This document shows, in pieces, positions 36,892 through 44,365 of a DNA stretch of 64,000 bases. The DNA comes from Pseudomonas sp. CC120222-01a (GTDB taxonomy: Bacteria; Pseudomonadota; Gammaproteobacteria; Pseudomonadales; Pseudomonadaceae): assembly GCF_003097235.1 (NCBI RefSeq), contig NZ_QEQQ01000005.1:1-64000 (forward strand), read 5' to 3'. Each line of letters begins with the position of its first letter. The first letter of the stretch is position 1. The notes under the pieces are model-generated. The model did no database searches. It saw nothing but the letters and a program-made list of their open reading frames with translations, and had not been told where the DNA came from. The position numbers were made by a program, and so were the translations under genes.

Positions 36892-38310
36892 TCAGGAAGC
36901 CGGGCTGACGATGCCCTGCTCCTGCTTTGGCGCAAGACGCAACGCGTAATACAGTACCGTCAGCAATACCAGGAACGCCGGGCCGATATACAGTGCCACG
37001 CGGGTATCCTCGAAGTACGCCATCAGGCCCACTACCAGCACCAGGAAGGCCAGGGCCAGGTAGGAACTCAGCGGCCACAGCCACATGCGGTATTTCAGCG
37101 TTTTTTGCTCGGCGGTCGACAGGCCAGCGCGGAACTTGATCTGCGCCAGCAGGATCATCACCCAGGTCCAGATCGCACCGAAGGTGGCAATCGAGGTCAC
37201 CCAGACGAACACCTTTTCCGGCACCAGGTAGTTGGCCAGCACGCCCAGCAGCAGTGCACCGATCGACAGCAGCAGCGCATTGCGCGGCACGCCGCTCTTC
37301 GAGGTGCGGGCAAAGGCGGCCGGGGCCTGGCCGTTCTGCGCCAGGCTGTAGAGCATGCGCCCGGTGCTGAAGATGCCGCCGTTGCACGACGACAGCGCAG
37401 CGGTAATCACCACGAAGTTGATGATGCCGGCAGCCGTCTTGATGCCCAGACGCTCGAAGGTCATGACGAACGGGCTGCCCTGGCTGCCGATGCCATCCCA
37501 CGGGTAGATCGACAGGATCACGAACAGGGCGCCTACGTAGAACAGCAGGATGCGCCAGAACACCGAGCCGATCGCCTGGGGGATGGTTTTCTGCGGGTTG
37601 CGTGCTTCGCCGGCGGTAAGGCCGATCATTTCCACGCCCAGGTAGGCGAACATCACCATCTGCAGCGACATCAGCACGCCGGTCACGCCGTTGGGCATGA
37701 AGCCGCCGTTGCTCCACAGGTTGGAGATGCCCACGGCGACGCCGTCATTGCCGAAGCCGAACGCGATCACGCCAATGCCACCCAGGACCATGGCGATGAT
37801 GGTGACGATCTTGATCAGGGCGAACCAGAACTCGAACTCGCCGAACGCCTTGACCGCGATCAGGTTGACTGCGCCCATGCTGCCCAGCGCCATCAAGGCC
37901 CAGATCCAGCGTGGCACGTCGGGGAACCAGATGCCCATGTAGATGGCCACCGCGGTGATTTCCGCGACGCAGGTCACCAGCCACAGGAACCAGTAGTTCC
38001 AGCCGGTGAGAAAGCCTGCCAGCGGGCCAAGGTAGTCCTGGGCGTAACGGCTGAACGAGCCGGCGACCGGGTTGTGCACGGCCATCTCGCCGAGGGCGCG
38101 CATGATCACCAGGATTGCCAGGCCACCAATGATGTAGGAAAGCATGATCGCGGGGCCGGCCATTTCGATGGCTTTGGCCGAACCGAGGAAAAGACCGACG
38201 CCGATGCAGGCGCCCAGCGCCATCAGACGAATGTGCCGTTCGCCCAGCTCACGCTTGAGCGGGCCGCCCTCAGAGGGCTCGGCAGGGGCAGGATGGTTGC
38301 CGACTGGCAT
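36892..38310 (-). CDS. Amino acid permease (APC superfamily, AAT family)
   Basis: The 472-residue protein has twelve predicted helices and the family start RHIRLMALGACIGVGLFLGSA, then MLSYIIGGLAILVIMRALGEMAV and SFSRYAQDYLGPLAGFLTGWNYWF. It resembles proline/GABA/D-amino-acid permeases such as ProY and CycA. Substrate is not clear. A perfect 12-bp palindrome of GntR-operator type lies 175 bp upstream. Confidence 0.9.
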   Translation of the reverse strand: MPVGNHPAPAEPSEGGPLKRELGERHIRLMALGACIGVGLFLGSAKAIEMAGPAIMLSYIIGGLAILVIMRALGEMAVHNPVAGSFSRYAQDYLGPLAGFLTGWNYWFLWLVTCVAEITAVAIYMGIWFPDVPRWIWALMALGSMGAVNLIAVKAFGEFEFWFALIKIVTIIAMVLGGIGVIAFGFGNDGVAVGISNLWSNGGFMPNGVTGVLMSLQMVMFAYLGVEMIGLTAGEARNPQKTIPQAIGSVFWRILLFYVGALFVILSIYPWDGIGSQGSPFVMTFERLGIKTAAGIINFVVITAALSSCNGGIFSTGRMLYSLAQNGQAPAAFARTSKSGVPRNALLLSIGALLLGVLANYLVPEKVFVWVTSIATFGAIWTWVMILLAQIKFRAGLSTAEQKTLKYRMWLWPLSSYLALAFLVLVVGLMAYFEDTRVALYIGPAFLVLLTVLYYALRLAPKQEQGIVSPAS

Positions 38311-38700
38311 AGCAATACAACCTCATTTTGTTATTGGATTTGACCTTCGTGCAGCACCGGCCATGCCGATAGGCGTGGCGTTGGCTTGCCAGGCTGGCCT
38401 TGTGGGCCGGCCCGTGTGCCGGTCTAGAGCGGCCGGCGGGGCGAAGGGCCGAGCAGTATAGGAAGTCCGATACAGGAGTTTTCGCTGTATATACAGGAAA
38501 ATTCAGCGAGTTTTTCGGAGGCTGCTGCACCACCCCCGCTTCCACTACCACCCTAACAACAACGCCACAGGAATAAACCCACACCAAAGCCGCATAGCCC
38601 TACACCGCTTTTCTCGGCTTCCTACAAATTTTTCACCTGTTCCCGCCAACGTCTAAGCTTCAGACAAGCAAGACGAAAATACCTGGCCGGATAGAAGACT
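38311..38700. other. 390-bp intergenic region between divergent permease and PBP genes
   Basis: No gene is visible. The half near the permease is GC-rich; 38455-38520 is AT-richer and holds a palindrome and a 21-bp-spaced direct repeat TACAGGA (38471-38477 and 38492-38498). The sequence AGAAGACT lies just before the PBP start. Promoters for both flanking genes must lie here. Confidence 0.5.
38485..38496. promoter_or_regulatory. Perfect 12-bp palindrome, GntR/HutC-type operator candidate
   Basis: CTGTATATACAG is fully symmetric and contains TGTATATACA, the kind of site bound by GntR-family regulators such as HutC. It sits inside a wider imperfect symmetry (TACAG at 38471-38475, CTGTA at 38485-38489). 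It may control the permease. No GntR gene is in the window. Confidence 0.4.
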
Positions 38701-41700
38701 ATGGGCGCACTGTGGCAATCGGAACCAACCAGAACGGAAGCATCTGAAGCACCTCCGGCCAAGACGCCACAACCGCAGCCCCCACGTCAGCGCAGGCTCT
38801 GGTGGCGGTTGATTTTCCTGATCCTGCTGGTGGCACTGATCGCCATCGGTTTTGCCGCCTACGACGAGTTCCGCACCTCCAACCTGCAGTCGCGAGAATT
38901 CAGCAAGCTGGCCACCACCCTCACCTATTCGCTGCAGCCAGGGCCGAGCGATGCAATCATCTATCCGGGCGAAGGGCCGTTCGACAAACGCCTGGGCTAC
39001 AGCGGGCTGGGCGAGTTCCTGCCACGCCTGCTGAAACGCGATTACCTGATCAGCGAGCAGGTACAGTTCTCACCGGCCCTGATGCGCTATGTCGATCATG
39101 GTCTGTTCGCCCCCTATATCGAGAAGATCCAGGCCGGCCTGTCGATCACCGACTGCCGGGGCGACACGCTGTACCAGTACAACTACCCGCAGCACCTGTA
39201 CCCGGATTTCGCCTCCATCCCGCCGGTGATGGTCAACAGCCTGCTGTTCATCGAAAACCGCGACCTGCTCGATACCAAGGACGTGAAGAACAACCCGGCC
39301 GTGGACTGGCCGCGCTTTGCCAAGGCCGCCTACAGCCAGGTGGCCAAGTACCTGGCCCTGCCCGGCCAGTCGGCGGGTGGCAGCACCCTCGCCACCCAGT
39401 TGGAGAAGTACCGCCATTCGCCAGATGGCCTGACCGTCAATGGTGCCGAAAAGATCCGCCAGATGATCTCGGCCAGCGTACGTGCTTACCAGGGTGGCCC
39501 CGATACCAGCGAAGCGCGCCACCGGATCGTGCGTGACTACCTCAACAGCGTGCCACTGTCGGCCGTGCCCGGGCATGGCGAGGTGCATGGCATGGCCGAG
39601 GGCCTGCGGGTGTGGTACGGCGCCGACTTCGACCAGGTCAACCAGGCGCTGACCTCCACCGCCACCGACCCGGACAGCATGGCCGCACGCGGCCTGGCCC
39701 TGCGCCAGGTGCTGTCGCTGATGATCGCCCAGCGTCGCCCTTCGCATTACCTGTCCAAGGGCAGGGTCGAGCTGGCCGACCTCACCGACTCGCACATCCG
39801 CGTGCTGGCGGCTGCCAAGATCATCGATCAACCGCTGGCCGATGCGGCGCTGGCCAGCAAGGCGGTCTACCGCGACTGGGTCGCCCAGCCGACCATCGTG
39901 CCGATCATCACCAACAAGGGCATCAGCCTGGCCCGCAACCGTCTGGCGGCCATGCTCAACCGCCCGCTGTATGACCTCGACCGCCTCGACGTGTCAGCCA
40001 CCAGTACCCTGCAGGCCGACCTGCAGCTGCAGGTCAGCCAGTACCTGAAAAACCTTGCCGACCCCGAATTCGCGGCGCAAATGGGCCTCATCGGCGAACG
40101 CCTGCTCACCTCCAAGACCACCGACCAGGTGAGCTACAGCTTCACCTTGTTCGAACGCACCGCCGATGGCTCGCGGGTGCGGGTGCAGACCGACAGCACC
40201 AACCAGCCTTTCGATATCAACGAAGGCAGCAAGCTGGAACTGGGCTCGACCGCCAAACTGCGAGTGCTCACGACGTATCTGGAAATCATCGCCGAACTGC
40301 ACGACAAGTACGCAGGCAAGCCGGCAGCCGAATTGAAGAAAGTCGAGGTCGCCGAGCTCGACCGCATCACCCAGTGGTCGCTGGAATGGCTGGCACAGAA
40401 CAGCAAGAACCAGAGCCTGGATGCCATGCTCGATGCGGCGCTGGAGCGCAAGTACTCGGCCAACACCGGCGAGGCCTTCTTCACCGGTGGCGGCATGCAC
40501 GTGTTCAACAACTTCCGCAAGGAAGACAACAACCGCAACCCGACCCTCAAGGATGCCCTGCGCGAGTCGATCAACCTGCCGTTCATCCGCCTGATGCGCG
40601 ACCTGGTGCGCTATGTCACCTACCAGCAGCCGTTCAACCGCGTGCCGCTGCTCAAGGACGACTCCGACCCGCGCCGCCAGGAATACCTGGCGCGCTTCGC
40701 CGACAAGGAAGGCACCAGCTACCTGATGCGCTTCTGGAAGAAGTACCAGCGCAAGACCTCGCAGCAGCGCCTGGACACCTTCCTCGACAGCATGCGCGCC
40801 ACCCCGCAACGCCTGGCGGCGGTGCACCGTTACCTGTTCCCGGAAGCCGGCCAGGAAACCTTCAACGCCTTCGTCCGTGCCCACAGCAAGGATGACAAGA
40901 TCGCCTTGGGCAAACTCACCGACGGCAAGCTGGCGGAGATGTACGAAGCCTACGGCCCCGGCAAGTACGACCTGCCCGACCAGGGCTACATCGCCAAGGT
41001 CCACCCACTGGACTTGTGGCTGCTGGGCTACCTGTTGAAGCACCCGAGCTCCACGCTCACCGAAATGGTCAATGCCAGCCATTTCGAACGCCAGGAAGTC
41101 TATAGCTGGCTGTTCAAGAGCCGGCACCAGGGTGCGCGTGACAGCCGCATCCGCACCATGGTCGAGATCGAGGCGTTCCTCGATATCCATGCACGCTGGA
41201 AACGCGTGGGCTACCCGTTCGATCACCTGGTGCCTTCGCTGGCCACTGCCATCGGCAGCTCCGGCGACCGCCCGGCCGCGCTGTCGGAGCTGGTCGGCAT
41301 CATCCAGAACGACGGCGTGCGCCTGCCGACGCTGCGGATCGACACCCTGCATTTCGCTGCCAATACCCCCTACGAGACCAAGCTGGTCAGCGACCCGGAC
41401 CGTGGCGTGCGAATTCTGCCGGTGGAAGTGGCGCGCGCACTGAAAGGTGCCATGTCACAGGTGGTGGATGCCGGTACCGCACGGCGCATCTCCGGCAGTT
41501 TCAAGCTCAATGACGGCACACCGCTGGTGATGGGTGGCAAGACCGGTACCGGCGACAACCGTATCGAAAGCTTCGGCGCCGGTGGCCGGCTGATCGGCTC
41601 GCGCTCGCTGAACCGCACCGCCACCTTCGTGTTCTTCCTCGGCGACAACCACTTCGGCACCCTGACCGCCTTCGTCCCTGGGCGCTCGGCGGAAGCCTTC

Positions 41701-41838
41701 AAGTTCACTTCGGCGCTACCGGTACAAGTGCTCAAGGGCATGGCGCCGATCCTGATGCCGTACTTGCAGCCAGGCAACCCGAACGAGTGCAAGCCACCCC
41801 AGGTGGCCGTGCATGGCAACGACTCATCTAAAACGTAG
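38701..41838 (+). CDS. Large atypical class A penicillin-binding protein
   Basis: The 1045-residue protein has a cytoplasmic proline-rich head, one TM helix (about 33-52) and a GT51 transglycosylase domain. That domain holds a candidate catalytic E185 in FIENRDLLD, where the classical motif is EDxxFxxH, then AGGSTLATQLEKYRHSP. The transpeptidase has S516-TAK519 (SxxK), S623-I-N625 (SxN) and K947-TGT (KTG). About 320 residues separate SxN from KTG, far more than in PBP1a/1b, and contain charged helical sequence (DKEGTSYLMRFWKKYQRK, DDKIALGKL). All three active-site motifs are intact, so it should be catalytic. It is a single-gene unit; the stop overlaps a Fur-like palindrome. Confidence 0.88.
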   Translation: MGALWQSEPTRTEASEAPPAKTPQPQPPRQRRLWWRLIFLILLVALIAIGFAAYDEFRTSNLQSREFSKLATTLTYSLQPGPSDAIIYPGEGPFDKRLGYSGLGEFLPRLLKRDYLISEQVQFSPALMRYVDHGLFAPYIEKIQAGLSITDCRGDTLYQYNYPQHLYPDFASIPPVMVNSLLFIENRDLLDTKDVKNNPAVDWPRFAKAAYSQVAKYLALPGQSAGGSTLATQLEKYRHSPDGLTVNGAEKIRQMISASVRAYQGGPDTSEARHRIVRDYLNSVPLSAVPGHGEVHGMAEGLRVWYGADFDQVNQALTSTATDPDSMAARGLALRQVLSLMIAQRRPSHYLSKGRVELADLTDSHIRVLAAAKIIDQPLADAALASKAVYRDWVAQPTIVPIITNKGISLARNRLAAMLNRPLYDLDRLDVSATSTLQADLQLQVSQYLKNLADPEFAAQMGLIGERLLTSKTTDQVSYSFTLFERTADGSRVRVQTDSTNQPFDINEGSKLELGSTAKLRVLTTYLEIIAELHDKYAGKPAAELKKVEVAELDRITQWSLEWLAQNSKNQSLDAMLDAALERKYSANTGEAFFTGGGMHVFNNFRKEDNNRNPTLKDALRESINLPFIRLMRDLVRYVTYQQPFNRVPLLKDDSDPRRQEYLARFADKEGTSYLMRFWKKYQRKTSQQRLDTFLDSMRATPQRLAAVHRYLFPEAGQETFNAFVRAHSKDDKIALGKLTDGKLAEMYEAYGPGKYDLPDQGYIAKVHPLDLWLLGYLLKHPSSTLTEMVNASHFERQEVYSWLFKSRHQGARDSRIRTMVEIEAFLDIHARWKRVGYPFDHLVPSLATAIGSSGDRPAALSELVGIIQNDGVRLPTLRIDTLHFAANTPYETKLVSDPDRGVRILPVEVARALKGAMSQVVDAGTARRISGSFKLNDGTPLVMGGKTGTGDNRIESFGAGGRLIGSRSLNRTATFVFFLGDNHFGTLTAFVPGRSAEAFKFTSALPVQVLKGMAPILMPYLQPGNPNECKPPQVAVHGNDSSKT

Positions 41839-41850
41839 ATGATAATCATC
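41838..41850. promoter_or_regulatory. Fur-box-like palindrome before the padR dyad
   Basis: GATGATAATCATC is a perfect 13-bp palindrome containing the ATGATAATCAT core of the Fur box GATAATGATAATCATTATC. It lies 75 bp before the padR start, where a promoter would be. Iron control of a metal-reductase operon is reasonable. Confidence 0.5.
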
Positions 41851-41854
41851 GGCA

Positions 41855-41925
41855 TTTAGAGGCTTGTGTTTAGATATATCTTGAGTAATATCTTGCGATA
41901 TATCGAAACACAGGGAGCCTCTAAA
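41855..41925 (+). promoter_or_regulatory. Long dyad over the padR leader and start codon
   Basis: The left arm is 41855-41880 and the right arm 41897-41925, matching almost base for base in inverted orientation apart from one mismatch and a 3-base bulge (GGG, 41913-41915). The inner repeats are GATATATC (41873-41880 and 41897-41904) around a 16-bp centre; the outer ends are TTTAGAGGC and GCCTCTAAA. The right arm contains the ribosome-binding site GGGAG and ends at the A of the ATG. It could be the PadR operator, an mRNA hairpin hiding the ribosome-binding site, or both. Confidence 0.7.
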
Positions 41926-42470
41926 TGCGTGACCATTCCGCACATGACCCTTTTGAACGCCGCCCCGCCCGCGGCGAGCGTGGCCCGCGGGTGTTCGCCC
42001 CGGGCGACCTCAAGCTGCTGATGCTGTCGATGCTGGCCGAGCAACCGGGCCACGGCTATGACCTGATCCGTCAGATCGAGAACCTGTTCGACGGCAGCTA
42101 CACGCCGAGCCCCGGCGTGATCTACCCCACCCTCAATTTCCTCGAAGAAGCCGAACTGATCAGCGGCCAGGTGCACGGCAGCAAACGCCTGTACGCCATC
42201 ACCGTCGCCGGCCGAAACGCACTGGCCGATCAGGCCGTCGCCCTGGATGGCGTGCGCATGCGCATCGAAGTCAGCAAGCGCGCCCTGCGTGGCCACGACC
42301 GCCCGCCAGAGATTCACGAAGCGGTCGGCAACCTGCGCCATGCCCTGCACATGCACAGTGGCCGCTGGACGCCGGAAGAAATCGAACGGGTGCGCAACCT
42401 GCTCAACGACACTGCCAAGGCCATCGCCTCCGGGCCGGCCGATCCTGTCAGGGAGAATCCCCATGAGTGA
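41925..42470 (+). CDS. PadR-family regulator, YqjI/NfeR-like
   Basis: The 181-residue protein has the PadR winged helix (residues about 25-105: APGDLKLLMLSMLAEQPGHGYDLIRQIENLFDGSYTPSPGVIYPTL), followed by a C-terminal helix for dimerisation. A short N-terminal extension (MRDHSAHDPFERRPARGERG) contains two His and several Arg; E. coli YqjI has a metal-binding N-terminus. It overlaps by 8 bp the next gene, a siderophore-interacting-type reductase, the same pair as yqjI-yqjH in E. coli, which responds to nickel and iron. The dyad upstream is a likely autoregulatory operator. Confidence 0.85.
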   Translation: MRDHSAHDPFERRPARGERGPRVFAPGDLKLLMLSMLAEQPGHGYDLIRQIENLFDGSYTPSPGVIYPTLNFLEEAELISGQVHGSKRLYAITVAGRNALADQAVALDGVRMRIEVSKRALRGHDRPPEIHEAVGNLRHALHMHSGRWTPEEIERVRNLLNDTAKAIASGPADPVRENPHE

Positions 42471-43221
42471 CACGATTCACCGCGTCAACCACGAAATCCG
42501 CCAACGTCGCCTGCAAGTGCTGCGGGTCACCGACCTCACCCCGCGCATGCGCCGCATCACCCTCGGTGGCGCCGAACTGCAGGGCTTCACCAGCCTGGGC
42601 AGTGATGACCACATCAAATTGCTGTTCGCTGAAACAGCCGAGCAGCAGCAAGCCATCGACGCCCGCAACCTGGGCCGTGACGGCGGCGCCCGGCCGACCA
42701 TGCGCGAGTACACGCCACGGCGTATCGACCTGGTGACCCACGAACTGGACATCGATTTCGTGCTGCACGGCGACGGCCCGGCTTCGACCTGGGCGGCCCA
42801 GGCGGCACCTGGGCAGACGCTGAACATCGCCGGGCCACGGGCTTCGATGGTGGTGCCGGATATCTTCGACAGCTACCTGCTGGTGGGTGACGAGACGGCG
42901 ATCCCGGCGATTGGCCGGCGACTGGAAGAACTGCCGGCGGGGCGTCGGGTGCTGGCGGTGATTCAGATCGAGAATGAGCAGGAGCGCCAGCCCTTGCCGA
43001 GCGCGGCGCAGGTCGACGTTATCTGGGTCAAGCGGGATGAGGACCTGCTGGCGTTGCTCAAGGATCTGGCGTTGCCGGAAGGCAAGCTCTACAGCTGGGT
43101 GGCGCTGGAGAAGTCACTGACTCGGCTGGCCAAGGCATTGTTGCTGGAGAAAGGCGTGGCGGAAGATGCCTTGAAGGCCGCCGCTTACTGGCGTGCCGAC
43201 GGGACTGCGGACGACGAGTGA
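42463..43221 (+). CDS. Siderophore-interacting FAD/NAD(P)H reductase, YqjH/ViuB family
   Basis: The 252-residue protein has an FAD-binding domain with the RxYTPR motif (MREYTPRRID) and a SIP-type NAD(P)H domain (SYLLVGDETAIPAIGRRLEEL). Its C-terminus includes SWVALEKSLTRLAKALLLE and YWRADG. Such enzymes reduce ferric iron from ferric-siderophore or ferric-dicitrate complexes in the cytoplasm. The start at 42463 follows GGGAGAA and lies within the padR 3' end. The gene is followed by a REP pair. Confidence 0.9.
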   Translation: MSDTIHRVNHEIRQRRLQVLRVTDLTPRMRRITLGGAELQGFTSLGSDDHIKLLFAETAEQQQAIDARNLGRDGGARPTMREYTPRRIDLVTHELDIDFVLHGDGPASTWAAQAAPGQTLNIAGPRASMVVPDIFDSYLLVGDETAIPAIGRRLEELPAGRRVLAVIQIENEQERQPLPSAAQVDVIWVKRDEDLLALLKDLALPEGKLYSWVALEKSLTRLAKALLLEKGVAEDALKAAAYWRADGTADDE

Positions 43222-43231
43222 TCTGCTCTCT

Positions 43232-43341
43232 CCTGCACCGGCCTCTTCGCGGGCACGCCCGCTCCCACAGGTACTGCGCAAACCTTGAGGGCTGCAGTGT
43301 TCCTGTGGGAGCGGGCATGCCCGCGAAGAGGCCGGTACAGG
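43232..43341. repeat. REP inverted pair, type B
   Basis: CCTGCACCGGCCTCTTCGCG begins the left arm and its near-inverse ends at 43341, with GGGCATGCCCGCGAAGAGGC on the right. The same family is at 58018-58129, and a shorter relative is at 59634-59707. It fills the space between convergent genes. Confidence 0.9.
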
Positions 43342-43977
43342 TCAAGCCAATCTGTACCTTCCCCGCCATCGATCCAGCGCCAGCAACACCAGGCCAATCC
43401 CCCAGAACCCCGCCAACACCCCCAGGGCATTGAGCATCACCTGCCCATACCCCAGGCTCGCCACATCGATGAACGGGTAGGCATACGCCCCGATCTCACT
43501 CCCCCGCCACAGCGCATAAGCGAAATACACCGCCGGGTACAGCGCCCACACCATCAGGTGCCAGAGCCGCAGTCTGCCTTTGGGCACCTCGAACCACCAG
43601 TACAAGGCGAACAGCAGCGGCATCACATCGTGCAGCAGTTCATCCGCCAGCCACTGCCAGCCTTCTGGCTGCCACAGGTGGCGCAGCAGCACGCTGTAAG
43701 CCAACGCCACCAGCACGATGCTGGCCGCCACCGCAGAGCTCACCGATGGCGACAGAAACCAGCGCCTGGCTCCCGACTCCCGGCCAAAGGCCGCGTAGCT
43801 GAGCACCGTCGCCACCAGGGTATTGGTCAGCACCGTGAAGTAACCGAACACATTGATCAGCCCGCCAATCAGGCTGGCCTGCTCCTGCCAGCGCGCCAGC
43901 AGCACCAGGTAGACCTGCACCGTGAGGCCGAACCAGCCAAGCAACGCCATCGACGTCAGCCAGGGGCGCCGTGGCAT
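43342..43977 (-). CDS. Pr6Pr-family membrane protein
   Basis: The 211-residue protein has six predicted transmembrane helices and fits the Pr6Pr (FAR-17a/AIG1-like) family: VFGYFTVLTNTLVATVLSY, LRHLWQPEGWQWLADELLHDVMPLLFALYWW and HLMVWALYPAVYFAYALWRG are typical segments. In eukaryotic AIG1 relatives a Thr and a His are catalytic for fatty-acid ester hydrolysis; the T in FTVLTNT and the H in ELLHDVMP are candidates. It begins 1 bp after the VF530 stop. Confidence 0.75.
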   Translation of the reverse strand: MPRRPWLTSMALLGWFGLTVQVYLVLLARWQEQASLIGGLINVFGYFTVLTNTLVATVLSYAAFGRESGARRWFLSPSVSSAVAASIVLVALAYSVLLRHLWQPEGWQWLADELLHDVMPLLFALYWWFEVPKGRLRLWHLMVWALYPAVYFAYALWRGSEIGAYAYPFIDVASLGYGQVMLNALGVLAGFWGIGLVLLALDRWRGRYRLA

Positions 43978-43978
43978 G

Positions 43979-44200
43979 TCAGGCCTGGCGCTGCAGCTTC
44001 ACGTACAACTGCTCGACCTTCTCCCGTGCCCAGGGCGTCTTGCGCAGGAAGGTCAGGCTCGACTTGATGCTCGGGTTGCTCTTGAAGCAGCGCACATCAA
44101 CGCGTTCGGCCAGGCCCTGCCATTGGTAGTGCGCCACCAGTTCGGTGAGGATCTGTTCGAGGGTCTTGCCGTGCAGCGCGTTGTGTTGGGCTGTGCTCAT
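43979..44200 (-). CDS. VF530-family DNA-binding protein
   Basis: The 73-residue protein matches the VF530 (DUF2132) family by [50 protein letters not shown] and size. The fold is small and alpha-helical, with DNA binding reported in the family. It forms a two-gene unit with the Pr6Pr gene, divergent from the TonB receptor. Confidence 0.85.
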   Translation of the reverse strand: MSTAQHNALHGKTLEQILTELVAHYQWQGLAERVDVRCFKSNPSIKSSLTFLRKTPWAREKVEQLYVKLQRQA

Positions 44201-44315
44201 GCCAGTGCTCCGTAGGAAAGATGCGCACCTTACACGAGTGTAGTGGCAGGTGGGATCGGTATTGCCTGCGGAAAAACCACTGGCCAGGGGCGAAACCTCT
44301 GTGCTGAAATAGTGA

Positions 44316-44330
44316 TGTTATATTGTAACA
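44316..44330. promoter_or_regulatory. Zur box upstream of the TonB receptor
   Basis: TGTTATATTGTAACA has perfect TGTTA/TAACA arms and matches the Zur operator core GTTATANNATAAC apart from one central base. It is 36-50 bp before the receptor start. Zinc repression fits the His-rich receptor. Confidence 0.8.
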
Positions 44331-44365
44331 ACACAAAAGCATCTGCCAAGGAACGCCTCATCCCC

